A stretch of 64,000 bases of DNA from Flagellimonas eckloniae (GCF_001413955.1 NZ_LCTZ01000002.1:930001-994000), one strand, 5' to 3'. Counted from the first letter of the stretch, positions 51,789-60,174 are shown. Notes: generated by a model from the sequence alone, not told the origin. Translations and numbers: made by a program.

Positions 51789-53711
51789 ATGCAGTTAAAA
51801 CATCCAGAAATTCTTTGGGCCTTATTACTCCTCTTAATTCCCATTTTAATCCATCTTTTTCAATTACGGCGCTTTAAAAAGACCCCTTTTACCAATGTAG
51901 CCATGCTGCAAAAAGTGGTTTCTGAATCCCGAAAAAGCAATACCCTTAAAAAGTGGTTATTGCTCCTTACAAGAATGCTGGTTTTGGCTGCACTAGTTTT
52001 GGCATTTGCCCAACCTTTTTCTTCCAAGGAAACTGCCTTACAAGAAAAGGAAACGGTTGTGTATTTGGATAATTCGTTTAGCATGCAGGCCAAAACAAAT
52101 AGTTTTTCACTTTTAGAAAAAGCCGTGCAAGATTTAGTTAGAAACATTGATCCAGAAAGTGTTTTTAGCCTTTTCACCAATGAAAGGACCTATAAAGACG
52201 TTACGATCAAGGACATCCAGAATAATTTATTATCGCTTTCCTATTCCCATAAGCAATTGAAACGGGATGAAATTCAGTTAAAGGCTAACACGCTATTTTC
52301 AAAACAGAACAACTCCAATAAAAACCTGATTTTGATTTCTGATTTTCAGACTCGAATGGAAATGGCAAATACCAATTCTAATTCGGAAATCAATACTTAT
52401 GTGGTTCCAGCTCAACCTAAAGAAACTAGGAACATTTCAATAGATTCTTTATTTATTGAAGATAATTTAAGTAGACAATCTACGCTAAATGTCTATCTCT
52501 CTGGAGGAAATTCTAATGAGAATGTTCCGGTATCTGTTTACAATGGAGAACAACTTATTGCCAAAACTGCAGCAGAATTTGAACAGAACGGTAAGTCTGA
52601 GGTTGTTTTTTCAATTCCAGGAAACCAAGAAATAAATGGACAATTACGAATTGTTGACAATAGCCTGTCGTATGACAATCAATTCTTTTTCAATATAAAT
52701 AAAAAAGAGCTCATAAAAGTAATGGGCATAAGCGAGAGTAATGACGATTATTTAGAGCGTTTATTTACCTCAGATGAGTTTAGTTTTAAGAAATATGCTC
52801 TAAATCAATTGGATTACAGTGCTTTGGATGAGCAACATGTAGTCATCTTAGATAGTCAAAAAACCATACCCAATAGCTTACAAAAGGTGTTTCGTACATT
52901 CAAGGAAAATGGGGGCACCTTAATTATAGTTCCTGCTCCAGATATAAATCTTGACTCCTATAATCAGTTTTTATCAGGGTTTATGGCAACCCGGTTTGTT
53001 GAAAATAATCACATCAATAAAAAGATAACCTCAATTTCTTTTGAGCATCCGCTGTATAAAAATGTTTTTGAAAAAACGGTGACAAATTTTCAATATCCAT
53101 ACACCGAACAATATTATAAAATACAATCTAGAGCACCCAAAATACTTGCTTTGGAAGGGAACGATGCTTTTCTATCTGGAATTGATGGGTTTTACATTTT
53201 TTCTTCTTCGTTGGAAGCTGGTAATTCAAATTTCAAGAATTCACCTTTAATAGTGCCTACTTTTTATAATATGGCGGCATATAGTCTTAAAACACCTCGC
53301 TCATATTATATATTGGCCAATCCAAATACTTTAGATATTCCGGTAACTATTGGGAATGATAATATAATCCAGGTATCAAAAAATACATACGAGTTTATTC
53401 CACTCCAACAAACATTTCCCAACAAGGTTCGTCTGACTTTTAGTGAAAATCCAACTGAGGATGGAATATTTACTATTACAAACCAAGGTGAACCTGTTCA
53501 AAACATTAGTTTTAATTTCCCAAGAGAAGAGAGCAGACTTGATTACCTGGATATAGATTCCATGCAGGACGTGACCGCTCAAGATTCCATAGCTTCCCTG
53601 TTCCAATTCTTAAAAGCAGAAAATAGCATTACCGCATATTGGAAATGGTTTGTTATTTTAGCGCTGCTTCTTGTGCTTGTAGAAGTAATCATTCAAAAAT
53701 TTGTTACATGA
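51789..53711 (+). CDS. BatA-domain membrane protein with vWA-like region
   Basis: A 640-residue membrane protein. ATG 51789 is preferred to TTG 51783. The N-terminal BatA/double-transmembrane domain is clear: KHPEILWALLLLLIPILIHL, FKKTPFTNVAMLQKVVSESR, LLLLTRMLVLAALVLAFAQP. A von Willebrand factor A-like part follows (ETVVYLDNSFSMQAKTNSFS, a MIDAS-like DxSxS). A final helix WKWFVILALLLVLVEVIIQ anchors the C-terminus. The middle 450 residues are periplasmic. Such proteins are conserved in Bacteroidota; function unknown, possibly envelope stress or aerotolerance like the Bat operon. TGA overlaps the ATG of the next gene (ATGA). Confidence 0.9.
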   Translation: MQLKHPEILWALLLLLIPILIHLFQLRRFKKTPFTNVAMLQKVVSESRKSNTLKKWLLLLTRMLVLAALVLAFAQPFSSKETALQEKETVVYLDNSFSMQAKTNSFSLLEKAVQDLVRNIDPESVFSLFTNERTYKDVTIKDIQNNLLSLSYSHKQLKRDEIQLKANTLFSKQNNSNKNLILISDFQTRMEMANTNSNSEINTYVVPAQPKETRNISIDSLFIEDNLSRQSTLNVYLSGGNSNENVPVSVYNGEQLIAKTAAEFEQNGKSEVVFSIPGNQEINGQLRIVDNSLSYDNQFFFNINKKELIKVMGISESNDDYLERLFTSDEFSFKKYALNQLDYSALDEQHVVILDSQKTIPNSLQKVFRTFKENGGTLIIVPAPDINLDSYNQFLSGFMATRFVENNHINKKITSISFEHPLYKNVFEKTVTNFQYPYTEQYYKIQSRAPKILALEGNDAFLSGIDGFYIFSSSLEAGNSNFKNSPLIVPTFYNMAAYSLKTPRSYYILANPNTLDIPVTIGNDNIIQVSKNTYEFIPLQQTFPNKVRLTFSENPTEDGIFTITNQGEPVQNISFNFPREESRLDYLDIDSMQDVTAQDSIASLFQFLKAENSITAYWKWFVILALLLVLVEVIIQKFVT

Positions 53712-54961
53712 ACATTCTGCTGAAATCTGCAAAAATAGTATGCCCGGAAAACAAGGCTTTGCATTTAAAAAAGCGGGACATTCTAATTCAAAAAGGAGTC
53801 ATTGAAAAGATTGCCGTTTCTATAGATTCACCTTCAAACAGTAAAACAATCAATTATAAGAATCTCCATGTCTCTTTGGGCTGGTTTGATAGTAGCGTAA
53901 GTTTTGGGGAGCCTGGCTTTGAAGAGCGGGAAACCATTGATAATGGAATTCATGTAGCCGGTACCAGTGGGTTTACCGATATTTTGTTGAATCCTAATAC
54001 CAATCCTATACCAGATACTAGTTCAGATATTGTTTTTATAAAAGAAAGGGCAAAAGCGAATAGTACCAACCTATATCCATTAGGTAGTTTGACCAAAAAA
54101 TCTGAAGGAAAAGAATTGGCGGAACTCTTTGACATGAAGAATGCAGGAGCAGTTGCTTTTTATGATTTCAAAAAGCAAATCCCCAATCCAAACCTCTTGA
54201 AGATTGCACTTTTGTATGCGCAAAATTTTGATGGCCTTGTATTTTCTTTTCCTCAGGATGGACAGATAAAAGGCAAGGGCATGGTGCATGAGGGAGAAGT
54301 CTCTACCAAACTTGGGCTTAAAGGAATACCGGATTTAGCAGAGGAACTTCAGGTATCCCGAGATTTGTTCATTTTGGAATATACTGGTGGAAAACTTCAT
54401 ATTCCAACAATTTCAACAGCCAATTCGGTGAAACTTATTGCCAACGCCAAAAAGAAAGGTTTGGATATAAGCTGTAGTGTAGCCATCCACAATCTCGTTT
54501 TTACAGATGAAAATTTGGAGGAATTCGACACCAACTATAAAGTTTCTCCTCCCCTACGCAGTAAATCGGATTGTAAGGCACTCATTAAGGGTTTAAAAGA
54601 TGGCGTAATTGATTTTGTGACTTCGGACCATATCCCTATTGATATTGAAGAGAAGAGAGTGGAGTTTGATAATGCTACCAACGGAACCATTGGATTGGAG
54701 TCGGCGTTTGGCAGCTTGAATCAAATTTGCGGGTTAGAGATGGCCATATCCCTTTTAACCAAAGGTCGTGAACGCTTTGGCATTGCCTCTCCTGTTTTCA
54801 AGGAAGGTGAAAAAGCATGTCTTACTCTTTTTGACCCAGACTTGGAGGCAGTATTTAATTTGGATGACATTAAATCCACTTCCAAGAACAGTATGTTTCT
54901 TGAATCTAAACTAAAAGGAAAAATCTACGGAATAATCAACAATAATCAACTCTCAATATAA
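53708..54961 (+). CDS. Dihydroorotase-like amidohydrolase lacking the metal-binding HxH
   Basis: A 417-residue homologue of dihydroorotase (PyrC). ATG 53708 overlaps the upstream stop; an earlier ATG at 53639 lies inside the BatA-like gene. The fold is recognisable: GVIEKIAVSIDSP, LHVSLGWFDSSVSFGEPGFE, FTDILLNPNTNPIPD, KLGLKGIPDLAEE, VTSDHIPIDIEEKRVEFDNA. However, the DxHxH that binds zinc is FDSSVS, and the two later metal His are represented by LHIPTIST and AIHNLVFTDENL, so only part of the site survives; the D of TSDHIPID remains. It is therefore probably not a working dihydroorotase. A structural or partner role, as for the inactive PyrC-like subunit with ATCase, is possible. Confidence 0.85.
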   Translation: MNILLKSAKIVCPENKALHLKKRDILIQKGVIEKIAVSIDSPSNSKTINYKNLHVSLGWFDSSVSFGEPGFEERETIDNGIHVAGTSGFTDILLNPNTNPIPDTSSDIVFIKERAKANSTNLYPLGSLTKKSEGKELAELFDMKNAGAVAFYDFKKQIPNPNLLKIALLYAQNFDGLVFSFPQDGQIKGKGMVHEGEVSTKLGLKGIPDLAEELQVSRDLFILEYTGGKLHIPTISTANSVKLIANAKKKGLDISCSVAIHNLVFTDENLEEFDTNYKVSPPLRSKSDCKALIKGLKDGVIDFVTSDHIPIDIEEKRVEFDNATNGTIGLESAFGSLNQICGLEMAISLLTKGRERFGIASPVFKEGEKACLTLFDPDLEAVFNLDDIKSTSKNSMFLESKLKGKIYGIINNNQLSI

Positions 54962-54965
54962 AATT

Positions 54966-55289
54966 TTGGGCAACTCAACCCCTGGGCATACCACAGCCAT
55001 AATTTCATACATTACCATAGTTGGAGCATTGATTGCAATGACCATGAATATGGAACCAAAAAATAGCTTTGCCCGGTTTCATATTCGCCAGGCATTCGGT
55101 ATTCATTTACTATATCATTCATTTTCCATTTTCTTGAACTATTCCGGAATAGATTCTGGATGGTTTCTTCTTTGGGCAATCTATATTTTTTGTTGGGTAT
55201 ATGGATTACTGGCAGCCCTAAAAAATAGGCAACAATTGCTTCCGGTACTTGGGCAATATTTTCAAAAATGGTTTACCTTTATTCCGTAA
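54966..55289 (+). CDS. Small membrane protein, Tic20/DUF4870-like
   Basis: A 107-residue protein from a TTG start at 54966, 4 bases after the dihydroorotase-like gene. Three hydrophobic segments: HTTAIISYITIVGALIAMTM, QAFGIHLLYHSFSIFL and WFLLWAIYIFCWVYGLLAAL, with the conserved NSFARFHIRQAFGIHLLYH between helices 1 and 2. This FHxRQ motif occurs in the DUF4870/Tic20-like group. Function unknown. It is the third gene of the unit and is followed after 9 bases by the esterase. Confidence 0.75.
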   Translation: MGNSTPGHTTAIISYITIVGALIAMTMNMEPKNSFARFHIRQAFGIHLLYHSFSIFLNYSGIDSGWFLLWAIYIFCWVYGLLAALKNRQQLLPVLGQYFQKWFTFIP

Positions 55290-55298
55290 AAATAAGAA

Positions 55299-55955
55299 AT
55301 GTCCCCCACCCCATTATCTTTAGAATATTTGTTACGTCCTTCTGTCAAATCAGATAAATCACCTTCTGTTTTTATGCTTCATGGATATGGGAGTAATGAA
55401 GAGGATTTGTTTTCATTTGCTTCTGAACTACCTGAAGAGTTAACCATATTTTCCCTTAAAGCCCCTTATGACCTAGACCCTTTTGGCCATGCTTGGTACG
55501 CTATAAATTTTGATGCTGAACAAGGAAAATGGAGTGATGATGAACAAGCGAAACAATCTAGGGACAAAATAGTCACATTTATTGATGAAGCCATTGAAGC
55601 CTATAATTTAGACGCGGATAACATAACTCTTTTGGGTTTTAGTCAAGGTACTATTTTGAGTTATGGCGTAGCGCTATCCTTTCCAGAAAAAATAAAGAAT
55701 GTAATCGCGTTAAGCGGATATATCAATGAAAATATTTTGCTGGAAAATTATGAGGACAAGAATCATAACCAACTTAATATTTATGCCTCTCACGGTCAGG
55801 TAGACCAAGTAATTCCATTGGAGTGGGCGCAAAAAACACCAGACTTTCTAAAGCAAATGAATATTAACCATACCTATGAGGAATTTCCCATAGGTCATGG
55901 GGTATCCCAACAGAACTTTTATTCTTTTAAAGAATGGTTGGTGAAAAATATTTAA
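55299..55955 (+). CDS. Alpha/beta hydrolase (phospholipase/carboxylesterase family)
   Basis: A 218-residue cytosolic serine hydrolase. Oxyanion-hole region SVFMLHGYGSNEEDLFSFAS, nucleophile elbow NITLLGFSQGTILSYGVALS (GFSQG), the aspartate in YASHGQVDQVIPLEWA and the histidine in FPIGHGVSQQNFYSF form the triad. The order and spacing match YpfH/acyl-protein thioesterase-type enzymes. It is last in the plus-strand unit from 51789 and shares a TTAA with the convergent gene at 55952. Confidence 0.92.
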   Translation: MSPTPLSLEYLLRPSVKSDKSPSVFMLHGYGSNEEDLFSFASELPEELTIFSLKAPYDLDPFGHAWYAINFDAEQGKWSDDEQAKQSRDKIVTFIDEAIEAYNLDADNITLLGFSQGTILSYGVALSFPEKIKNVIALSGYINENILLENYEDKNHNQLNIYASHGQVDQVIPLEWAQKTPDFLKQMNINHTYEEFPIGHGVSQQNFYSFKEWLVKNI

Positions 55956-56446
55956 TTGCTCCGTGTGTACAGCAAGTGGTCCACTAAAGTGAAATCCACA
56001 CTTAAATCATCTTTAAGTTCATATTTGATAACGAGGTCCCCCCAATATTTTCCATCTGAAAAATCTGCCAACAACCATTTGTGATTTAGCACTTTTATTT
56101 TGTTGATTTTAAAATCACTTTCCATACCATCATAGGGCACCAAAGGATTGTTCCCTTTTTTTTCGTTGGTTTCCAAAAGTTTATCCTCAATATAGCGCGC
56201 TGGGTTTTTCAATTCCAGATGGTCGTAATACGCCAATGCATCATCGTTGTTTTCCAAGGAAAAATATTGAATATCCAATATTTTAAGTTGTGATTGTTGT
56301 AGGGAATCCTTCAAATCCGTAACCTCTGTGGAAAGCTTGTCAATTTTAGAGTTTAGCGCTTTCTGAAGGTTGTTGGTACTTACAAACTGATATAATACAA
56401 TCAATGCGGCAAATACAAATAGATAAAGAAATATCTTGTTTTTCAT
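55952..56446 (-). CDS. Hypothetical membrane-anchored protein with coiled coil
   Basis: A 164-residue protein: N-terminal helix KIFLYLFVFAALIVLYQFVS, a coiled coil (LQKALNSKIDKLSTEVTDLK, residues 28-60), then a beta-rich C-terminal domain of about 90 residues (HKWLLADFSDGKYWGDLVIK). The anchored domain probably faces the periplasm. It is 5 bases downstream of the MBL hydrolase gene and likely co-transcribed. I do not recognise a named family. Confidence 0.75.
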   Translation of the reverse strand: MKNKIFLYLFVFAALIVLYQFVSTNNLQKALNSKIDKLSTEVTDLKDSLQQSQLKILDIQYFSLENNDDALAYYDHLELKNPARYIEDKLLETNEKKGNNPLVPYDGMESDFKINKIKVLNHKWLLADFSDGKYWGDLVIKYELKDDLSVDFTLVDHLLYTRSN

Positions 56447-56451
56447 GGTAA

Positions 56452-57228
56452 TTAAATCTTCAATTGTAGGTTATCATAAGCCAAAAAAACGTTTTCTGGA
56501 AGTTTTTTCTCCACTTCTTCATGAAAGCCCATTAGGTGACTGATATGTGTAAAATAGGTTTTTTTTGCACCTACTTTTTTCGCAAACTCAAGAGCTTCCT
56601 CTAAATTAAAATGAGAATGGTGCGGTTCTTCCCTAAGCGCATTGACAACCATAATTTCCGTACCCATTATCTTGTGGAGTTGGTCGTCTTCCATACTTTT
56701 CACATCAGTTAGATACACAAATCCGCCTATTTTATAGCCAAACACCTTAAGTCTATTGTGATACGCTTCAATTGGTGTTACTTTAACATCTTCTAAATAA
56801 AAAGGGTTGTTTTTTTCTACCGTATTCACCTTAACCGCAGGTGCTCCGGGATACCTATTTTCATCAGCAAAAATATAATCGAACCTTATATTCAAAGCTT
56901 CTATAACTCGTTCATCGGCATAGATGGGGATATCTCCCTGTCTAAAGAAAAAAGGCCGAATATCGTCTATTCCAGCAGTATGGTCTGCATGTTCATGTGT
57001 AAATAGAATGCCGTCCAACCTACCAACCGAATGGGTCAACATTTGTTGTCTAAAATCGGGGCCGCAATCAATCACATAATTGAAATCCTTCCAAGAAATT
57101 AGGACAGAAACCCGGAGCCTTTTATCCCGTGGATCCTTACTTAGGCAAACTGGATGATTACTACCAATAACAGGGATTCCTTGTGAAGTTCCCGTCCCCA
57201 AAAAAGTAATGGTCATCATATCATCCAT
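56452..57228 (-). CDS. MBL-fold metal-dependent hydrolase (PhnP-like)
   Basis: A metallo-beta-lactamase fold enzyme of about 258 residues. Motifs: ITFLGTGTSQGIPVIGSNHP, VIDCGPDFRQQMLTH, GILFTHEHADHTAGIDDIRP (HxHxDH), VYLTDVKSM (D) and KTYFTHISHLMGFHEEVEKK (H). Members hydrolyse cyclic phosphodiester bonds (PhnP) or related substrates. Start is uncertain: ATG 57228, 57219 or 57216 are all usable; 57228 is given, and a TTG at 57237 is less likely. First gene of a two-gene minus-strand unit. Confidence 0.9.
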   Translation of the reverse strand: MDDMMTITFLGTGTSQGIPVIGSNHPVCLSKDPRDKRLRVSVLISWKDFNYVIDCGPDFRQQMLTHSVGRLDGILFTHEHADHTAGIDDIRPFFFRQGDIPIYADERVIEALNIRFDYIFADENRYPGAPAVKVNTVEKNNPFYLEDVKVTPIEAYHNRLKVFGYKIGGFVYLTDVKSMEDDQLHKIMGTEIMVVNALREEPHHSHFNLEEALEFAKKVGAKKTYFTHISHLMGFHEEVEKKLPENVFLAYDNLQLKI

Positions 57229-57276
57229 TAAATCCAAAATTATAACTTATTTATTTAATAGATTTGATTAAGAGTG

Positions 57277-57284
57277 TAACTTTG
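57277..57284 (+). promoter_or_regulatory. Candidate -7 element (TAACTTTG) for the 486-residue unknown gene
   Basis: TAACTTTG matches TAnnTTTG 20 bases before the ATG at 57305. A correctly spaced TTG is not found. Confidence 0.45.
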
Positions 57285-57304
57285 TTCATACAAAACTACT
57301 GGAT

Positions 57305-58765
57305 ATGTCCACTGCTTCCAATACGATTAATTCTTTTGAAAATATTCCATCTATAAAGGCGAAAACCCTTAGAATAAACCTTAATCCAAACATTTACGGA
57401 ACCTTTGCCGAAATTGGCGCAGGACAAGAGACGGCACGTCAGTTTTTTAGGGCGGGTGGAGCCTCAGGAACCATTGCAAAGGCAATGAGTGCTTATGATA
57501 AATCTTTTAGTGATGCCATTTATGGTACCGAGGAAGATGGAAGGTATGTTACCCAATCGCGATTAAAGAAAATGTTGGCGCACGAAATGCGTTTGGTGGA
57601 AGAACGAATTAGTAGGGAGAACAATCCTGACTACCTTTTCTTTTCTTTTGCGAACACTGTGGCAACCATTGATTTTTCAAAGCGCTATAAAGGTCACGGG
57701 TGGATAGGTATACGTTTCCAGTTAGATCCCAAACAAAAGGAGTATGATGAAATTGTATTACATATTCGTTTTAAACAAACTGAAGCAAGGCTGCAACAAG
57801 AAACATTAGGAACTCTTGGGGTGAATCTTATTTATGGTGCATTTTTTAAATATCATAAACCAAAAAAACTTTTAAAATATCTATACGATCACATTGACAG
57901 TGATACTATAGAAATTGATATGATAAACTTTACCGGACCAAATTTCAAAGAGGTTGACAATAGGCTCATGAGTCTGCAACTTATTCGAAATGATATGACC
58001 GATGCGGTTATGTTTGGACCCGATGGCCATAATTTATTGCCAGCTTCAGTATTGTACAAGAAAAATATCTTGGCGCTGCGTGGTAGTTTTCGACCTGTTA
58101 CCAAGGTGAACCTGGATATGTTCCAAAAATCCTATGATATTTTTGTGCGCGAACCGACGGTTGAGTATGAAAATACCATTGTTATTTTTGAAATTACCCT
58201 TTCCAATCTTAAAGCCTCCGGGGAAATTGACGAGCAAGATTTTATGGACCGGGCAGAACTTCTATGTTCTCTTGGACATTCTGTAATGATTTCCAAATTC
58301 CAAGAATATTACAAGTTGGTAGAGTATTTTAATAATTATACTAAATCAAAGATTGGATTGACCATGGGGGTAAACAATTTGGTCGACATTTTTGATGAAA
58401 AATACTATCGACACCTAAGTGGAGGGATTTTGGAAGCATTTGGTAAATTGTTCTTTAAGGATCTTAAAGTCTATCTATACCCTATGAAGGATGCTGCTAC
58501 CGGTCAGGTTATGACCAGCAATAATATAAAGGTGCATCCAAGAATGAAAGAATTGTATAAATTCTTTAAATATAACAGTAAGGTGATGGATATTATTGAT
58601 TATGATCCTGATATCATGCACATATTCTCAAGAGATGTTCTAAAACGTATTACAAACGGTGAAGAAGGTTGGGAGGAAATGTTACCTGAGGGAATTGCAG
58701 AAATGATCAAGGATAAACAACTTTTCACCAGAAAACAACCATTTCCTAAGAAGGAAGAAGTATAG
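57305..58765 (+). CDS. Conserved protein of unknown function, 486 residues
   Basis: A soluble protein without signal peptide or membrane segment. Distinct segments: LNPNIYGTFAEIGAGQETAR near residue 27, FRAGGASGTIAKAMSAYDKS, AHEMRLVEERISRENNPDYL, RYKGHGWIGIRFQLDPKQKE, and a C-terminal half with ITLSNLKASGEIDEQDFMDR, NLVDIFDEKYYRHLSGGILE and GEEGWEEMLPEGIAEMIK. I recall close relatives in flavobacteria carrying unhelpful labels such as TonB-dependent receptor or nicotinate-nucleotide adenylyltransferase, neither supported here. The strongly conserved-looking N-terminal GTFAEIGAGQETARQFF suggests a nucleotide or cofactor site, but no P-loop or Rossmann signature is complete. Confidence 0.85.
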   Translation: MSTASNTINSFENIPSIKAKTLRINLNPNIYGTFAEIGAGQETARQFFRAGGASGTIAKAMSAYDKSFSDAIYGTEEDGRYVTQSRLKKMLAHEMRLVEERISRENNPDYLFFSFANTVATIDFSKRYKGHGWIGIRFQLDPKQKEYDEIVLHIRFKQTEARLQQETLGTLGVNLIYGAFFKYHKPKKLLKYLYDHIDSDTIEIDMINFTGPNFKEVDNRLMSLQLIRNDMTDAVMFGPDGHNLLPASVLYKKNILALRGSFRPVTKVNLDMFQKSYDIFVREPTVEYENTIVIFEITLSNLKASGEIDEQDFMDRAELLCSLGHSVMISKFQEYYKLVEYFNNYTKSKIGLTMGVNNLVDIFDEKYYRHLSGGILEAFGKLFFKDLKVYLYPMKDAATGQVMTSNNIKVHPRMKELYKFFKYNSKVMDIIDYDPDIMHIFSRDVLKRITNGEEGWEEMLPEGIAEMIKDKQLFTRKQPFPKKEEV

Positions 58766-58777
58766 CGTTTATTAGAA

Positions 58778-58809
58778 AACGGCATTTATCTTAAAAGAAA
58801 AATGCCGTT
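58778..58809. terminator. Hairpin between convergent genes
   Basis: Stem AACGGCATTT (58778-58787) with AAATGCCGTT (58800-58809), loop of 12 bases. On the minus strand the stem is followed by TTTTCT, so it best serves as terminator for bcp; on the plus strand no T-run follows. Confidence 0.6.
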
Positions 58810-58828
58810 GGATATGCTTTTATAATTG

Positions 58829-59281
58829 CTAATTTAAAATTTGCGAAGTGTGCTCCTTTGCTTTCACTTTGTCAATTACCTTTTCTACAACTCCATTTTC
58901 ATCAATAATAAAGGTCATTCTGTGGATTCCGTCAAATTCCCTGCCCATAAATTTTTTTGGACCCCAAACGCCAAACGCATCAATTACTGTATGGTCAACA
59001 TCAGCTAATAGTGGATATTGAAACCCAAATTTTTTGCTAAAGTTTGATTGTTTTTTTTCTGTATCCTCGCTTACGCCAAGTATTTTGTACCCTTCACTCT
59101 GCAACTTTGCATAGTTGTCGTTTATATTACAGGCTTCAACAGTACATGTGGGTGTATTTGCTCGGGGGTAGAAAAAAACAACCAATTTTTCTCCTTTATA
59201 ATCATTAAGACTTATTGTATTTCCATCTTGGTCTTTCGAAGAAAATTCAGGTACTTTATCCCCTACTTTTAAGGTATTCAT
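58829..59281 (-). CDS. bcp: Thioredoxin-dependent thiol peroxidase (Bcp/PrxQ)
   Basis: A 150-residue peroxiredoxin that reduces hydroperoxides. ATG 59281 (MNTLKVGDKVPEFSSKDQDG) is chosen over a TTG at 59287. The peroxidatic cysteine motif is VVFFYPRANTPTCTVEACNI (PxxxTPxC), the resolving cysteine is the one five residues later in EACNI, and the conserved arginine-containing segment GIHRMTFIIDENGVV follows. The family consensus usually has G before the peroxidatic C (TPGCT); here it is T, a minor variation. Divergent from nth. Confidence 0.95.
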   Translation of the reverse strand: MNTLKVGDKVPEFSSKDQDGNTISLNDYKGEKLVVFFYPRANTPTCTVEACNINDNYAKLQSEGYKILGVSEDTEKKQSNFSKKFGFQYPLLADVDHTVIDAFGVWGPKKFMGREFDGIHRMTFIIDENGVVEKVIDKVKAKEHTSQILN

Positions 59282-59323
59282 ATGCAATATGATTTTTAAT
59301 TTTATTGTTTAATATATTTTATT

Positions 59324-59355
59324 CAAAGTTAAACAAAAATGACTAAACAAGACAA
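59324..59355 (-). promoter_or_regulatory. Candidate bcp promoter (TTG-N21-TAACTTTG)
   Basis: On the minus strand TTG (59355-59353) is followed after 21 bases by TAACTTTG (59331-59324), fitting the Bacteroidota pattern. The TTG lies inside the start of the divergent nth gene. The bcp ATG is 43 bases downstream of the -7 element. Confidence 0.55.
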
Positions 59356-60001
59356 GGTAAATTTTGCGACCGCTACTTTGGATAGACTATATCCCACAAT
59401 TCCAATTCCATTGGACCATAAGGACCCATATACATTGTTAATTGCAGTTTTGTTATCAGCGCAAAGTACAGATGTAAGAGTAAATAAAATTACTCCATTA
59501 TTGTTTTCGGAAGCAGATAATCCTTATGATATGGTAAAACTCACGGTGGATGAAATCAGGGAAATCATAAAACCTGTCGGGCTTTCCCCTATGAAATCCA
59601 AAGGAATTCATGGATTGTCAAAAATATTGATTGAAAAATATAAGGGTGAAGTTCCCAAAGACATTGAATTATTGGAAGAATTACCGGCCGTTGGCCATAA
59701 AACTGCAAGTGTAGTTGTTTCACAGGCATTTGGTATTCCTGCCTTTCCAGTAGATACACATATCCATAGACTTATGTACCGATGGGGGTTTAGTAACGGA
59801 AAAAATGTTGTGCAAACGGAAAAAGATGCAAAACGATTATTCCCAGAAGAAACATGGAATAAGCTACACCTTCAAATAATTTGGTACGGTCGTGAATACT
59901 CTCCGGCTAGAGGTTGGGATATTGAAAAAGACATCATTACCAAAACAATTGGAAGAAAAACAGTGTTGAACGACTACTATAAAACAAAAAAGAGCCGCTA
60001 A
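59339..60001 (+). CDS. nth: Endonuclease III-type DNA glycosylase without iron-sulfur cysteines
   Basis: A 220-residue helix-hairpin-helix glycosylase/AP lyase acting on oxidised pyrimidines. The catalytic motifs are intact: HhH with ELLEELPAVGHKTASVVVSQ (catalytic K in GHKTA, about 120) and D in FPVDTHIHRLMYRWGF (about 138). The N-terminal DPYTLLIAVLLSAQSTDVRV is typical. Unlike E. coli Nth, the C-terminus (LQIIWYGREYSPARGWDIEK and IITKTIGRKTVL) contains no cysteine where the [4Fe-4S] ligands Cx6Cx2Cx5C belong, so the protein is cluster-free. The last codons form one arm of the terminator that follows. Confidence 0.92.
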   Translation: MTKQDKVNFATATLDRLYPTIPIPLDHKDPYTLLIAVLLSAQSTDVRVNKITPLLFSEADNPYDMVKLTVDEIREIIKPVGLSPMKSKGIHGLSKILIEKYKGEVPKDIELLEELPAVGHKTASVVVSQAFGIPAFPVDTHIHRLMYRWGFSNGKNVVQTEKDAKRLFPEETWNKLHLQIIWYGREYSPARGWDIEKDIITKTIGRKTVLNDYYKTKKSR

Positions 60002-60016
60002 TTGCGGCTCTTTTTT
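59991..60016. terminator. Terminator embedded in the 3' end of nth
   Basis: Stem AGAGCCGC (59991-59998) with GCGGCTCT (60004-60011), loop TAATT, T-run to 60016. The left arm encodes the last residues of Nth and its stop codon lies in the loop. The A-run on the left side makes it usable from both directions, so it can also end the minus-strand gene at 60031. Confidence 0.9.
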
Positions 60017-60030
60017 GTTTTTTAAAGCTG

Positions 60031-60174
60031 TTAATTCAATGTCACTTCAAATTTGTGGCTTTTGTAATCAACTACTTGAATCGATTTAGAGTAGCTCAAC
60101 AAGAAATCAATGGTTTCTCGTCTTGCCTTAACTGATTTTACAGTTTCTTGTTCTTCAGAGTAAATGTTTTCCAT
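60031..60174 (-). CDS. Small conserved protein, 47 residues
   Basis: From ATG 60174-60172 to TAA 60033-60031 the minus strand encodes MENIYSEEQETVKSVKARRE then TIDFLLSYSKSIQVVDYKSH and a short end. It is a soluble charged peptide with a helical central part. The frame begins 72 bases after the sigma-factor gene, on the same strand, and a bidirectional terminator follows it. I recall similar small proteins next to this sigma factor in flavobacteria. Function unknown. Confidence 0.68.
   Translation of the reverse strand: MENIYSEEQETVKSVKARRETIDFLLSYSKSIQVVDYKSHKFEVTLN

Noticed and set aside
53639..53707. N-terminal extension of the dihydroorotase-like protein
   Set aside because: Lies within the last membrane helix coding region of the BatA-like gene; ATG 53708 with ATGA overlap is the natural start.
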